64,000 bases of DNA from Marinobacter vulgaris (GTDB lineage: Bacteria; Pseudomonadota; Gammaproteobacteria; Pseudomonadales; Oleiphilaceae). Position numbers and translations under genes: made by a program. The stretch lies in contig NZ_QFWX01000003.1 of assembly GCF_003344045.1 (NCBI RefSeq), positions 186,001 through 250,000 on the forward strand, in the 5' to 3' direction. The notes under the pieces were generated by a model. It saw only the letters and a program-made list of their open reading frames with translations. It was not told the DNA's origin and ran no database searches. This document shows, piece after piece, positions 42,875 through 55,099 of the stretch; the first letter of the stretch is position 1, and each line of letters starts with the position of its first letter.

Positions 42875-44800
42875 ATGGCTTTCAATACGGGTCTTAGCGG
42901 CTTAAGAGCGGCATCGGTTGACCTTGATGTCACCGGTAACAACATTGCCAACGCCAGTACCGTGGGCTTCAAGGGCAGCAAGGCCCAGTTTGGCGATTTG
43001 TACGCCAGCGGCTTTCTGAGTGCCGGCACCAATCCGATTGGTGACGGTGTGCGGGTGCAGGACGTCAAGCAGTCCTTCAGCCAGGGTAATATCAGCTTTA
43101 CCGACAACGGGCTTGACCTTGCCATCAACGGCGACGGCTTTTTTGTGCTCAATAATGGCGGCGAAGTCCGGTATTCCCGCGCCGGCCAGTTTGGCATCGA
43201 CAAGGACGGGTTCGTTACCAACAACCAGAATATGCGGGTGCAGGGCTTTGTCGCCGATGATGACGGCAACCTGTCGGGTATTCGTGACGATTTGCAGGTA
43301 GAGACGGATAATTTGGCGCCTCGCCGCACTACCAACTTGCGCACAGATGTTAATCTCGATTCCCGGGAGTCGGTTCTTGAGCGTCGCGTGGGTGTTATGG
43401 GGGAAATTGAAGGGAACACTTTTGCACAGGACTTCGATCCGCTGGTTACCGATTTTCCGGAGGGAGATTTTGAGATAGCTTTTAATGATGGAACCTCATC
43501 GGTGCCTGTAAACATTCCTACGGGGTCATCGGCGAAGGACGTCGCCGGCATAATGAATCAGCAACGAGGTTTGAGTGCGTCAGCTACAACTACCATCGAT
43601 TTCCCGACCAGTCCTGCCGGCGTGAATAACGAGTTTCTGAATGACGACTATGTGAGCACTCCGGGGTTCGACTTTACGCTGGAAATCGATGGTAGCGAGG
43701 TGCGTGTTGACACGGATTCAGTGAGTACGGTGCAAGAACTAGCAAAGGCCATTAACACCGCAAGCACTTCCAGTATTTCAGCAACTGCGGAAGGTAATCA
43801 GCTGAGGGTCACTGATAATCAGGGCAATACAGTGACTTATAAATACAGGAATGATGACGATACCGCGGGAGAAGTGGGAACCAAAATTGGTACAGTGCGA
43901 CCGCAAGCGGATAGAATAATTGAAGAAATCACCGGCGATAATCCTTTTGATGCCTCTTGGGATGACAGAAAGGTAGAAATTACCAACGAGTTTAATCCTG
44001 ATGACCAGCGCACGTACAACCACGCCACCTCAACCACCATTTATGACAGCTTGGGCAATTCCCATGAAATGACCCAGTTCTACGTCAAGCAGCCCTCGCC
44101 AGGCAACGGCGTGGGTGTCAGTGAATGGGCTGTCTACGCGCAGATTGACGGCGAGTTGGTTGGCGGAACGGACCAGACTCCCTACTTCGCTCGCTTCAAT
44201 CAGGATGGGGTACTGGATTCGGTTAACGGCGATGCCAATGGCGAAATCCTGATTGCCGACTGGGTACCCAAGGATCCCAACGGCATGCCCAATGGCGCGG
44301 ATGGTCCGCCGGCTCCCGGGGAGGAAATCACCACTCCGATTCCTGACCCACCTACCACCTCAGCCTTTGTGCTGGATCTGGGTAATACCACCCAGTACGG
44401 CAGTGATTTCGGGGTGAATGACCAGCGCCAGAACGGTTATGCGACGGGTCGTCTTTCTGGCCTGGATGTGTCCGACCAGGGGGTTCTGTTCGCACGCTAT
44501 ACCAACGGGCAGTCCCAGTCTCTGGGGCAGGTGGCACTGGCGTCGTTCAATAATACCAACGGGCTATCGCCGGTGGGTGAAACTACCTGGGTGGAAACCT
44601 TCGAGTCCGGCCAGCCCATTATTGGGCCACCTGACACCGGTACCCTGGGGTCCATCAAGGCCAGTTCCATTGAGGAGTCCAATGTGGATCTCTCCGCGGA
44701 GCTTGTGAACCTGATCATCGCCCAGCGTAACTATCAGGCCAACGCCAAAACCATTGAAACTTCCGATGCCGTCACCCAGACCATCATCAATCTCCGCTAA
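42875..44800 (+). CDS. flgE: Flagellar hook protein FlgE, long form
   Basis: 641 residues: N-terminal D0/D1 (MAFNTGLSGLRAASVDLDVT, GNNIANASTVGFKGSKAQFG), a long variable middle, and the C-terminal D1/D0 (SNVDLSAELVNLIIAQRNYQ, then ANAKTIETSDAVTQTIINLR). FlgE proteins are often about 400-460 residues, so the extra roughly 180-240 residues lie in the surface-exposed D2/D3 domains. The stretch from about 43440 to 44020 is visibly A/T-richer than the gene ends (for example ATAGCTTTTAATGATGG), as in variable, laterally exchanged hook domains. Confidence 0.93.
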   Translation: MAFNTGLSGLRAASVDLDVTGNNIANASTVGFKGSKAQFGDLYASGFLSAGTNPIGDGVRVQDVKQSFSQGNISFTDNGLDLAINGDGFFVLNNGGEVRYSRAGQFGIDKDGFVTNNQNMRVQGFVADDDGNLSGIRDDLQVETDNLAPRRTTNLRTDVNLDSRESVLERRVGVMGEIEGNTFAQDFDPLVTDFPEGDFEIAFNDGTSSVPVNIPTGSSAKDVAGIMNQQRGLSASATTTIDFPTSPAGVNNEFLNDDYVSTPGFDFTLEIDGSEVRVDTDSVSTVQELAKAINTASTSSISATAEGNQLRVTDNQGNTVTYKYRNDDDTAGEVGTKIGTVRPQADRIIEEITGDNPFDASWDDRKVEITNEFNPDDQRTYNHATSTTIYDSLGNSHEMTQFYVKQPSPGNGVGVSEWAVYAQIDGELVGGTDQTPYFARFNQDGVLDSVNGDANGEILIADWVPKDPNGMPNGADGPPAPGEEITTPIPDPPTTSAFVLDLGNTTQYGSDFGVNDQRQNGYATGRLSGLDVSDQGVLFARYTNGQSQSLGQVALASFNNTNGLSPVGETTWVETFESGQPIIGPPDTGTLGSIKASSIEESNVDLSAELVNLIIAQRNYQANAKTIETSDAVTQTIINLR

Positions 44801-44822
44801 CCCTGAAAACTGAACATGGCAC

Positions 44823-44877
44823 AACTCCTGCTAGAACTATGGAAAGACTGGAAACAGTCAAAATTCCGGCAGGAGTT
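44823..44877 (+). promoter_or_regulatory. Inverted repeat sequestering the flgF ribosome-binding site
   Basis: AACTCCTGC (44823-44831) pairs with GCAGGAGTT (44869-44877), which contains the flgF ribosome-binding site AGGAG 9 nt before ATG 44883. Nested inside is GACTG-GAAA-CAGTC (44846-44859) with a GNRA tetraloop and flanking GGAA/TTCC. In RNA this forms a long hairpin that would hide the site. Confidence 0.65.
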
Positions 44878-44882
44878 TTCCC

Positions 44883-45635
44883 ATGGACAAAGCCCTCTAT
44901 ATTGGAATGTCCGGCGCCAAGCAGAACATGCTTTCCCAGCGCGCCCACGCCAACAACCTGGCTAACGTAAGTACCACCGGTTTCAAGCGGGATTTTGCCC
45001 AGGCCCGCAGCATGCCGGTTTTCGGTGAGCACCATCCCACACGGGCCTACGCCATGGCCGAAAGGCCAGGCACGGACCTGTCCGCAGGCGCTTTGATGGA
45101 CACCGGCCGCAAGCTGGACGTTGCCCTCGAGGGTGATGGCTGGCTGGCGGTGCAGAACCAGCAGGGCCAGGAAGTGTTCACCCGCTCCGGCAGCATGCAG
45201 ATTGATGTGAACGGCCTTATGCGCCTCTCCAGCGGCGAGATGGTGATGGGCAATGGCGGTCCCGTAGCCTTGCCTCCCTTCGATAATGTGCAGATCGGTG
45301 CTGATGGCACAATTTCCATCATTCCTGTGGGTGGCCCACCGGACCAGCTGGTTGAGGTGGACCGCCTGAAACTGGTGAACCCGCCGGCCGGCGCCCTGGA
45401 GAAGGGGGAAGACGGTTTTATCCGCCGTAAAGCCGACCAGGCACTGGACGGTCCGGAACCCCCGGATGCAGATATGCGGGTGGCCTCCGGGTTTCTGGAA
45501 AGCTCCAACGTCAATGCGGTGCAGGAGATGATCTCCAACCTGCAGCTGTCACGCCAGTACGAGATGCAGGTGAAGATAATGACAACCGCCAACCAGAATT
45601 CCGAGGCTTCGGCACGACTGTTGCAGAATCTCTGA
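44883..45635 (+). CDS. flgF: Flagellar rod protein FlgF
   Basis: 250 residues: MDKALYIGMSGAKQNMLSQR, AHANNLANVSTTGFKRDFAQ, and the tail GFLESSNVNAVQEMISNLQL. Proximal rod protein. Its ribosome-binding site lies in a stable hairpin, unlike the other flg genes. The flgE-flgF gap (82 bp) is one of the larger intervals in the operon. Confidence 0.95.
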   Translation: MDKALYIGMSGAKQNMLSQRAHANNLANVSTTGFKRDFAQARSMPVFGEHHPTRAYAMAERPGTDLSAGALMDTGRKLDVALEGDGWLAVQNQQGQEVFTRSGSMQIDVNGLMRLSSGEMVMGNGGPVALPPFDNVQIGADGTISIIPVGGPPDQLVEVDRLKLVNPPAGALEKGEDGFIRRKADQALDGPEPPDADMRVASGFLESSNVNAVQEMISNLQLSRQYEMQVKIMTTANQNSEASARLLQNL

Positions 45636-45719
45636 TAAACCTATTGAACATCGTCCGGGCGGGCGCCAAGGCGGCAAAAATCAGCCGCATTGAAGCGGTC
45701 CCGGCAAGGAGTAGACGAC

Positions 45720-46508
45720 ATGCATCCAGCACTTTGGGTCAGCAAAACCGGGTTGAGCGCGCAGGACACCAACATGTCCACCATCTCCAACAACCTGGCG
45801 AACGTGAACACCACCGGCTTCAAGCGCGACCGGGCGGTGTTTCAGGACCTGTTGTACCAGATCGACCGGCAACCCGGTGGTCTGAATACCCAGAATTCGG
45901 AGCTGCCGTCCGGCCTTCAGCTGGGCACGGGTGTGAGGATTGTTGGCACCACCAAGCAGTTCTCCCAGGGTAATCTGGAAGTCACCGAGCAGCCCCTGGA
46001 TATGGCGGTGAACGGCCGTGGTTTCATGCAGATACTGCTTCCGGACGGGCAGATTGCCTACACCCGTGATGGCCAGTTCCAGCTCAACGCCGACGGGGAT
46101 ATCGTTAATCCGGATGGCTACACCCTGGAGCCCAACATCAATATTCCGGAGAACGCCACCAACGTCACCATAGGCAAGGACGGCACTGTGTCTGCTGTGA
46201 CCGATGACCAGGCGGCCCCCGTCAATCTGGGCGAGATTACGCTGGTGGACTTTATCAACCCGCAGGGCCTGCAGGCGATCGGCAACAATCTTTACAAGGC
46301 AACCAATGCCAGTGGCGATCCCGCCGAAGGTGAGCCTGGTATCGGTGGGCTGGGAACATTAGAGCAGGGCATGGTTGAGGCCTCCAACGTGGAGGTGGTG
46401 GAGGAACTGGTCAATATGATCACCACCCAGCGTGCCTACGAAATGAACTCGAAAGTGGTCTCTGCAACGGATCAGATGCTGCAGTTCATCACGAACAATA
46501 TCGGTTAA
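45720..46508 (+). CDS. flgG: Flagellar distal rod protein FlgG
   Basis: 262 residues. MHPALWVSKTGLSAQDTNMS then NLANVNTTGFKRDRAVFQDL, GTGVRIVGTTKQFSQGNLEV, and a C-terminal SNVEVVEELVNMITTQRAYE. ATG 45720 has AAGGAG 9 nt upstream; an in-frame upstream ATG at 45690 is not supported. Builds the distal rod. Confidence 0.95.
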   Translation: MHPALWVSKTGLSAQDTNMSTISNNLANVNTTGFKRDRAVFQDLLYQIDRQPGGLNTQNSELPSGLQLGTGVRIVGTTKQFSQGNLEVTEQPLDMAVNGRGFMQILLPDGQIAYTRDGQFQLNADGDIVNPDGYTLEPNINIPENATNVTIGKDGTVSAVTDDQAAPVNLGEITLVDFINPQGLQAIGNNLYKATNASGDPAEGEPGIGGLGTLEQGMVEASNVEVVEELVNMITTQRAYEMNSKVVSATDQMLQFITNNIG

Positions 46509-46536
46509 TCGGTAGCAGCGTTAAGGAGCGGTCATC

Positions 46537-47241
46537 ATGACATCCACCATCACTGGCAGATCAGGCGGACACGGCGCGGGCACCCTGGCCATCGTTCTGG
46601 CGCTGGTTGTGCTGCAGGGCTGTACCGCCATGAGCCGCCCCCGGGCAGTGCCGGACGACCCGGCCTATTCACCGGTCCGGGCCGAAGCCATGATGCAGAG
46701 GGACCCCGAGTCCGGTGCTATTTACCAGTCGTCACGGAACTACAATCTTTACGGCGATACCGTGGCACTGAACGTTGGCGATATCCTCACGGTGACGCTT
46801 GAGGAATCCACCCGCGCCAGCAAGAACGCTGAAAGCAGCATTACCAAAGACAACGAAATTTCCATCCTGGACCCTCGAATCCTGGGCAGAAGCAACATTG
46901 ACCTGGGTACCGATATCGATCTGGAGCGGGATTTTTCGGGCCAGGCGGAAGCCGACCAGAGCAATAGTCTGGCGGGCAACATTACCGTAACCGTCACCGA
47001 AGTACTGCCGAATGGCGTTCTGCATATTCGTGGTGAGAAATGGCTGTCGCTCACCAATGGCGATGAATATATCCGCCTCACGGGCCTCGTTCGCCCCCAG
47101 GACATTTCCCCGGATAACACCATTGCGTCCAACCGCATTGCTGATGCCCGTATTGCCTACGGTGGTACCGGCGATTTTGACCAGGCCAATCAGATGGGCT
47201 GGCTGGCCCGTTTCTTTAACAGTGAGTGGTTCCCGCTATGA
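46537..47241 (+). CDS. flgH: Flagellar L-ring protein FlgH
   Basis: 234 residues with a lipoprotein signal ([13 protein letters not shown], lipid-modified Cys near 29) and the L-ring core [20 protein letters not shown] and [20 protein letters not shown]. It forms the outer-membrane ring around the rod. The stop overlaps the flgI start. Confidence 0.95.
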   Translation: MTSTITGRSGGHGAGTLAIVLALVVLQGCTAMSRPRAVPDDPAYSPVRAEAMMQRDPESGAIYQSSRNYNLYGDTVALNVGDILTVTLEESTRASKNAESSITKDNEISILDPRILGRSNIDLGTDIDLERDFSGQAEADQSNSLAGNITVTVTEVLPNGVLHIRGEKWLSLTNGDEYIRLTGLVRPQDISPDNTIASNRIADARIAYGGTGDFDQANQMGWLARFFNSEWFPL

Positions 47242-48335
47242 AAATGCTTAGATTCGGGGTGTTGGTATTAGCACTGTCGGTCATAGCTGCGCCGGTGCTG
47301 GCGGACCGCCTCAAGGACCTGGCCCGTATCAAGGGTGTCCGTAGCAACCAGCTGGTTGGTTATGGTCTGGTTGTGGGTCTTGATGGCTCTGGTGACAAGG
47401 CACCGTTTACCAACCAGACTTTCCGTAACATGATGAATCAGTTTGGAATTACCTTGCCGCCGGGAGTGAATCCCAACCTGGCCAATGTAGCAGCAGTGAC
47501 CGTGACTGGAAGTCTGCCGCCGTTTGCCAAGACCGGTCAGGCCATGGATATCACGGTGTCATCTATCGGCAACGCTGACAGCTTGCGGGGTGGAACCCTG
47601 TTAATGACACCTCTTAGAGGTGCTGATGACCAGGTGTATGCCATGGCCCAGGGCAGCCTTGTGGTCGGCGGCTTCGGAGCTGGTGGAGCCGACGGTTCGC
47701 GAATCACGGTTAATGTCCCGAGCGTTGGCAGGATACCCAACGGGGCTACCATTGAAAGGGAAGTAACCTCTCCGTTCGCGAGGGGCGATACCATCACCTT
47801 TAACCTGCTAAGGCCGGACTTCACCACCGCGCGCCGAGTGGTGGAGGCTATCAACGGCTACTTGGGGCCAGATATGGCCTACGCCCACGATGCCACGGCC
47901 ATATCCGTGAAGGCGCCCCGGGACCCGTCCCAGCGCGTAAGTTTTTTGTCGCTCCTAGAGAACATTAATGTGGACCCCGCACAGGATGCTGCCAAGGTCG
48001 TCATTAACAGCCGCACAGGCACCATAGTAGTAGGGCAGAATGTACAGGTCAGCGCGGCCGCGGTCACCCACGGCAACCTGACGGTGACAATTCAGGAGAA
48101 CCCGGAGGTGAATCAGCCCAACCCCTTCAGCGATGGCGAGACCGTTGTTGAACCCAATTCCCAGATTGCGATCACCGAAGAGCCGGCAAGGATGTTCAAG
48201 TTCGGCCCGGCGGTCACTCTGAACCAGATTGTTCAGGCGGTAAATCAGGTTGGCGCGGCACCGGGGGACGTCATGGCGGTTCTGGAAGCGCTTAAACAGG
48301 CCGGCGCGTTGCGGGCCGAGCTGATCGTGATATAG
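47238..48335 (+). CDS. flgI: Flagellar P-ring protein FlgI
   Basis: 365 residues with a signal peptide ([19 protein letters not shown]) and the P-ring sequence [39 protein letters not shown] and the C-terminal [23 protein letters not shown] 47238 overlaps the flgH stop as ATGA. Assembles around the rod in the peptidoglycan layer. Confidence 0.95.
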   Translation: MKMLRFGVLVLALSVIAAPVLADRLKDLARIKGVRSNQLVGYGLVVGLDGSGDKAPFTNQTFRNMMNQFGITLPPGVNPNLANVAAVTVTGSLPPFAKTGQAMDITVSSIGNADSLRGGTLLMTPLRGADDQVYAMAQGSLVVGGFGAGGADGSRITVNVPSVGRIPNGATIEREVTSPFARGDTITFNLLRPDFTTARRVVEAINGYLGPDMAYAHDATAISVKAPRDPSQRVSFLSLLENINVDPAQDAAKVVINSRTGTIVVGQNVQVSAAAVTHGNLTVTIQENPEVNQPNPFSDGETVVEPNSQIAITEEPARMFKFGPAVTLNQIVQAVNQVGAAPGDVMAVLEALKQAGALRAELIVI

Positions 48336-48343
48336 GTGGCGTG

Positions 48344-49342
48344 ATGCAGGATCTCAGTCTTCAGAAAGCACAGGTCTATACCGATTTCGGAGGTCTTAAT
48401 GACCTGAAGACCCAGGCCAGGACCGACAAGGATGCGGCGCTGCTGGAAGTGGCCAAGCAGTTCGAGGGCCTGTTCCTGTCTGAAATGGTCAAGTCCATGC
48501 GTAAGGCGGGCGATGTGTTTGCCGAGGGCAACTACCTGAACAGCCAGCAGTCGGAATTCTATCGCGAGATGTTTGACAGTCAGCTCAGTCTGACACTGTC
48601 ACAGAAGCAGGGCACCGGGCTTTCCGAAGCCCTGGTTCGCCAGCTTAGCCGGCAGATTCCCGGCATGGATGAGAAAGGCGAACCCATGGCAGCCCATAAA
48701 AAGGCGCTGGGTGATTATGACCGCAGTTTGCCTGTGCTTTCGCCGCGTCTGCCGGAGCAGGTGGACAAGGTGAATGAGGTGGCCGAGACCGCCATGCCCA
48801 TGACCGCGCCGGAGGTAGGCGAGGTTGGCAGAGTTATGCCGGACCGCTTCGACTCGCCGGAACAGTTCGTGCGCGAACTCCTGCCAATGGCCGAGAAAGT
48901 GGCCGGTGAGAGTGGCATTAATCCTCGCCTGATGGTTGCCCAGGCAGCCCTGGAAACCGGTTGGGGCCGGCACATGATCGAAGGTGATGGCGGCTCACCC
49001 AGTTTCAATCTGTTCGGCATCAAGGCGGACAGCCGCTGGCAGGGTGAATCGGTGAATATTGCCACTACCGAGTTCAGGGAAGGTGTCCCGATGAACGAGC
49101 GGGCCGCATTCCGGGCCTACCCTGACTATGAGTCCAGCTTCCGCGACTATGTGTCGTTCCTTGAGTCCAATCCCCGTTACCGGGACGTTCTGGCAGCCGC
49201 GGACAACCCTGACGAATTTGCCGACAGGCTGCAGCAGGCCGGCTACGCCACCGACCCGAACTACGGCGCCAAGATTCGCCGCATCATGAATAACGACTCC
49301 ATGACAACGCTGTCCATGGGCTCCCGCGGGGCTGAGGAGTAA
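48344..49342 (+). CDS. flgJ: Flagellar rod-cap / peptidoglycan hydrolase FlgJ
   Basis: 332 residues. The N-terminal rod-binding domain (LLEVAKQFEGLFLSEMVKSM, GNYLNSQQSEFYREMFDSQL) is followed by a linker and a C-terminal glucosaminidase domain with the catalytic Glu in RLMVAQAALETGWGRHMI, near residue 206. It caps the rod and cuts peptidoglycan to let it through. ATG 48344 is preferred over GTG 48341; AGGTGG lies just upstream. Confidence 0.94.
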   Translation: MQDLSLQKAQVYTDFGGLNDLKTQARTDKDAALLEVAKQFEGLFLSEMVKSMRKAGDVFAEGNYLNSQQSEFYREMFDSQLSLTLSQKQGTGLSEALVRQLSRQIPGMDEKGEPMAAHKKALGDYDRSLPVLSPRLPEQVDKVNEVAETAMPMTAPEVGEVGRVMPDRFDSPEQFVRELLPMAEKVAGESGINPRLMVAQAALETGWGRHMIEGDGGSPSFNLFGIKADSRWQGESVNIATTEFREGVPMNERAAFRAYPDYESSFRDYVSFLESNPRYRDVLAAADNPDEFADRLQQAGYATDPNYGAKIRRIMNNDSMTTLSMGSRGAEE

Positions 49343-49347
49343 AAGTT

Positions 49348-51381
49348 ATGGCAGGGCTTATCAATATTGGTCTCACCGGTATCCTCGGGCACCAGGCCGC
49401 GCTGAATACTACCGGCAACAACATAACCAATGCCAACACGCCGGGCTATAGCCGCCAGGAGGTTCAGTTCGAAACCCAGGCGGCTCAGCGCACCGGAGCG
49501 GGCTCGGTAGGCACCGGGGTCAATGTGACCAATATTCGCCGGCTGGCGAACGAGTTTCTGACCCAGCAGGTACGCGAAGACAGCACGTTGTTCGGTGAGC
49601 AGGAGGCCCTCAATTCCGAACTGTCACGGCTGGATAATCTGCTGGGGGGAGAGTCCACCGGACTGAGCAATGCCCTCAACAACTTCTTCGCCAGCATGCA
49701 GAATGCCGCGGAAGATCCTGCCTCGTTGCCCCAACGGCAACTGGTTCTCAGTGAAGCGCAGCAGGTGGTCAACCGGTTTGAGGCCCTCAATCAGGAATTC
49801 ATTCAACAGCGGGAGTCAGTCAAGACCCAGATGCAGCAGGGCGCCAAAGACGCCACCACACTGCTCAAGAGCATTGCGGAACTGAACAACGCCATCTCTG
49901 AATCGCCGGGCCTGGCCCAGGGGCGCGAGCCCAATGAATTGCTGGACAAGCGGGGTGAGAATCTCCGGCAACTGTCGGAGCTGGTCAGCATCCGCGTGAC
50001 CCAGGCCGAGGGTAGCCAGGTCAACGTTTCCCTGAGCAACGGTCAGTCTCTGGTCGTTGGGTCCCAGGCCGCGCAGCTGGGCACCCGTGCAAATTCCGAA
50101 GACCCCACGTCGCTGGAATTTACCCTCACCACCGGGGGCCGGACCCTGAACGTGGATGAGCAGATCAATGGCGGCAAGCTGGGTGGTTTGCGACGCTTCG
50201 AGTCGGAGGGCCTGCAGCCGGCATTTGACGAATTGGGGCGGGTTGCCATTGCGCTGTCTGACAGTGTCAATCACCAGCATGAAATCGGGATGGACCTGGA
50301 GGGCGACCTGGGCCGATTGTTCTTCAGTGATATCAACTCGGAAGCCGCGCAACGGGGCCGGGTGGTTGCTAATGCCAACAACGCGGCGCCCCAGAATGCG
50401 CAGCTGGCAGTGGAAATTACGGACAGTGCGGCGCTGGCGGCAGGCAGCTGGTCACTGGAGTTTGGCGGTGACGGCCGCAACTTCGAACTGGTTAACCGGG
50501 CGACCGGTGAGGTGGTCAATCAGGGCCGTTTGCCGGACCCGGTACAGTCCGAGATCTCCATGCCCGGATTCAACATTCGCGTGGAAGGCGGCACTTTCAA
50601 TGCCGGTGATAAGTATCTCGTCCAGCCCAGCAGGAATGCGGCAGGGAACATTGGCCTGGAAGTCAATCGGGAAGAGGATCTGGCATTCGCAAGCCCGGTA
50701 AGGGCAGAGGGTGGTGACGCGAATACCGGTGATGCCACCATCACCCAGGGCAAGATGCTTAATGTACGGGATCCGTTTACCAACTCACTGCTGGAGAACT
50801 TCCGCCAGGACGGTCAACTGGATCCACCATTAAGAGTTGAGTTCGAGCAGGTTGGTGATGATCTGGTATACAACATTGTCAATGCGGATACCGGAGCTTC
50901 GGTACCGGCCGGGGCTCCGGCTTCTGTGTTCGAAAGGGGAATCTCCAACAAGCTGTTCAGTGAAGACCCAAGGGATGACAACTATTTCGGTTTCCAGTTC
51001 GAGATTTCCGGAAATCCCAGCCCCGGCGACTCTTTCAGGATTGAATACAATACCAACGGTGTTTCCGACAACCGGAACGCCGAGTTTATGGCGGCTCTGG
51101 GCACCAAAAATACGCTGAACAATGGCAGCCAGAGTTTCGCCGAAGGCTATGCCGGGCTGGTCGAGGACATTGGTGTGAAGACCCGCCAGAGCCAGCTGGA
51201 CAAGGATGCCGGTAAAACACTGCTGGAGCAGTCCAGCAATCAGCGGGAATCGGTGTCCGGGGTCAATCTCGATGAAGAAGCCGGCCGGCTGATCCAGTAC
51301 CAGGCCGCCTATAACGCCTCGGCCCAGGTAATGACCGTGGCACAGGATTTGTTCAATACCCTGTTACAGAGTTTCCGGTAA
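49348..51381 (+). CDS. flgK: Hook-filament junction protein FlgK (HAP1)
   Basis: 677 residues, longer than E. coli FlgK (547) but in the range of marine relatives. MAGLINIGLTGILGHQAALN, TTGNNITNANTPGYSRQEVQ and the C-terminal GVNLDEEAGRLIQYQAAYNA are diagnostic. The extra length is in the middle domains. 5 bp after flgJ. Confidence 0.94.
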   Translation: MAGLINIGLTGILGHQAALNTTGNNITNANTPGYSRQEVQFETQAAQRTGAGSVGTGVNVTNIRRLANEFLTQQVREDSTLFGEQEALNSELSRLDNLLGGESTGLSNALNNFFASMQNAAEDPASLPQRQLVLSEAQQVVNRFEALNQEFIQQRESVKTQMQQGAKDATTLLKSIAELNNAISESPGLAQGREPNELLDKRGENLRQLSELVSIRVTQAEGSQVNVSLSNGQSLVVGSQAAQLGTRANSEDPTSLEFTLTTGGRTLNVDEQINGGKLGGLRRFESEGLQPAFDELGRVAIALSDSVNHQHEIGMDLEGDLGRLFFSDINSEAAQRGRVVANANNAAPQNAQLAVEITDSAALAAGSWSLEFGGDGRNFELVNRATGEVVNQGRLPDPVQSEISMPGFNIRVEGGTFNAGDKYLVQPSRNAAGNIGLEVNREEDLAFASPVRAEGGDANTGDATITQGKMLNVRDPFTNSLLENFRQDGQLDPPLRVEFEQVGDDLVYNIVNADTGASVPAGAPASVFERGISNKLFSEDPRDDNYFGFQFEISGNPSPGDSFRIEYNTNGVSDNRNAEFMAALGTKNTLNNGSQSFAEGYAGLVEDIGVKTRQSQLDKDAGKTLLEQSSNQRESVSGVNLDEEAGRLIQYQAAYNASAQVMTVAQDLFNTLLQSFR

Positions 51382-51400
51382 CAGTGCGAGGTGATGTGAC

Positions 51401-52624
51401 ATGATCAGAATTTCATCACAACAGATTTTTTCCGGCGGGATCAACCGGCTGCAGGATCTGAACAGCAGCCTGAACCAGACCCAGGAGCAGATCTCCACCG
51501 GCAAGCGGGTGAACAAACCGTCGGATGACCCGGTTGCGGCGGCCCGTATTCTCAAGCTGGACCAGGAACTGTCACGGATTGAAACCTACCAGCGCAACGC
51601 CGGCCTGGCTGAAAATCGCCTGCAGCAGGAAGAGAGCGCACTGGCCAGTTCAGTGGACATTATCCAGCGGGTGCGGGAACTGACTGTTCAGGCCGGCAAC
51701 GGATCGCTGTCTGCGAACGATCGTCAGTCAATTTCGTCCGAGATCAAGGAACGGTTGGGGCAGCTGGCCAATGTTGCCAATACCCGCGACGCTTCGGGTG
51801 AATACATCTTCAGCGGCTTTCAGGGCTCTACCGCTGCGTTCGGTAAGGATGCGTCCGGCAGCTGGGTATATCAGGGCGATGAGGGTCAGCGGGTTCTGGA
51901 GATTGACGATGGGGTAACGGTTCCCATCAGTGACCATGGCAAGGGCATTTTCGAAAGTGTCGCGAGTACCCCCACGTTTAGCGCCGAAGTGGCTCCCGGA
52001 GATACCAGCGGCGCATCTATTAGTTCTGCAATGGTTGTCAACCAAGAGGCTTTCGATGCCTTTTATAATGGAAACAAGGAGGATCTGGTTGTAAACATTA
52101 TCAACGGTACACCCGATGATGAGTATCAGATTCAGACTCCTGCCGGCGCCACACTCGCCACCGGAACCTACGAAGATAGTCAGCCCATTCAGTTCAATGG
52201 TATTCAGTTCGAAATATCTGATGGGGTGCCCGGCTCCGGTTTTGTTCTAAAAACGTCCGAAAAGCAGTCTGTTTTCAGTACGATGGAAACACTTGTTAAC
52301 GGACTGGATAACATCGATAAGAGTTCGCCCGAGGGCCAGACCGCTTACGATGATCTGATAGCCACCTCCCTGCAGAATCTGGATAACGCCCAGGAAAGCA
52401 TTTTGCAGAAGCAGACAGAGCTGGGTGGGCGCCTGAACGCGGTGGAGTCCACCAGCTCATTCCTGGAAGACTCTTCTGTGTATAGCAAGGAGATCCGGTC
52501 GGAATTACAGGATGTGGATTACGCCGAGGCGATCAGTAACCTGAGCTTCCAGAGCTTTGTGTTGCAGGCGGCGCAGCAGTCGTTTGCGCAGGTCTCCAAG
52601 CTTTCACTGTTTGATCGTCTGTAG
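51401..52624 (+). CDS. flgL: Hook-filament junction protein FlgL (HAP3)
   Basis: 407 residues: MIRISSQQIFSGGINRLQDL, QEQISTGKRVNKPSDDPVAA, ENRLQQEESALASSVDIIQR and a C-terminal flagellin-like helix (YAEAISNLSFQSFVLQAAQQ). The middle (about 51960-52340) is A/T-richer and more variable. Last gene of the operon. Confidence 0.94.
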   Translation: MIRISSQQIFSGGINRLQDLNSSLNQTQEQISTGKRVNKPSDDPVAAARILKLDQELSRIETYQRNAGLAENRLQQEESALASSVDIIQRVRELTVQAGNGSLSANDRQSISSEIKERLGQLANVANTRDASGEYIFSGFQGSTAAFGKDASGSWVYQGDEGQRVLEIDDGVTVPISDHGKGIFESVASTPTFSAEVAPGDTSGASISSAMVVNQEAFDAFYNGNKEDLVVNIINGTPDDEYQIQTPAGATLATGTYEDSQPIQFNGIQFEISDGVPGSGFVLKTSEKQSVFSTMETLVNGLDNIDKSSPEGQTAYDDLIATSLQNLDNAQESILQKQTELGGRLNAVESTSSFLEDSSVYSKEIRSELQDVDYAEAISNLSFQSFVLQAAQQSFAQVSKLSLFDRL

Positions 52625-52632
52625 GAAAAGCC

Positions 52633-52655
52633 TGCCGGAACAGGGAAGTCCGGCA
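52633..52655 (+). terminator. Probable terminator of the flagellar operon
   Basis: TGCCGGA and TCCGGCA form a 7-bp stem 9 bp after the flgL stop, followed by CTTGTTATTGCTTTC. The T-tract is interrupted, so termination may be partial. Confidence 0.5.
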
Positions 52656-52662
52656 CTTGTTA

Positions 52663-52690
52663 TTGCTTTCAGATTCAACCTCAGTATAAT
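52663..52690 (+). promoter_or_regulatory. Promoter of tRNA-Leu
   Basis: TTGCTT (52663-52668), 16-bp spacer, TATAAT (52685-52690). The predicted start is near 52697, some 11 bp before the tRNA. Confidence 0.6.
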
Positions 52691-52707
52691 TCCCGGCACT
52701 TCCCGAT

Positions 52708-52794
52708 GGCGGCGTGGTGAAATTGGTAGACACGACGGATTCAAAATCCGTTGGGGTAAAACCCGTGGCGGTTCGAGTCCGCCCGCCGCTACCA
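52708..52794 (+). tRNA. tRNA-Leu (anticodon CAA)
   Basis: 87 nt with encoded CCA. The acceptor GGCGGCG pairs with CGCCGCT (one G-U), D-arm GAAATTGGTAGAC, anticodon stem ACGGA/TCCGT around TTCAAAA giving CAA for UUG, a class II variable arm (TTGGGGTAAAACCCGT) and T-arm GGCGGTTCGAGTCCGCC. The long variable arm identifies Leu. Confidence 0.95.
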
Positions 52795-52835
52795 CTTACA
52801 AGCCGCCCAACGCGGTGTCGTGAACAGTCCATCCA

Positions 52836-55039
<2,204 letters not shown>

Positions 55040-55099
55040 CTGCCGGGCAAGCCGGTACTGAACCGCTACCCGAACTTTTCTTAAAAACGGAGATAGTCA

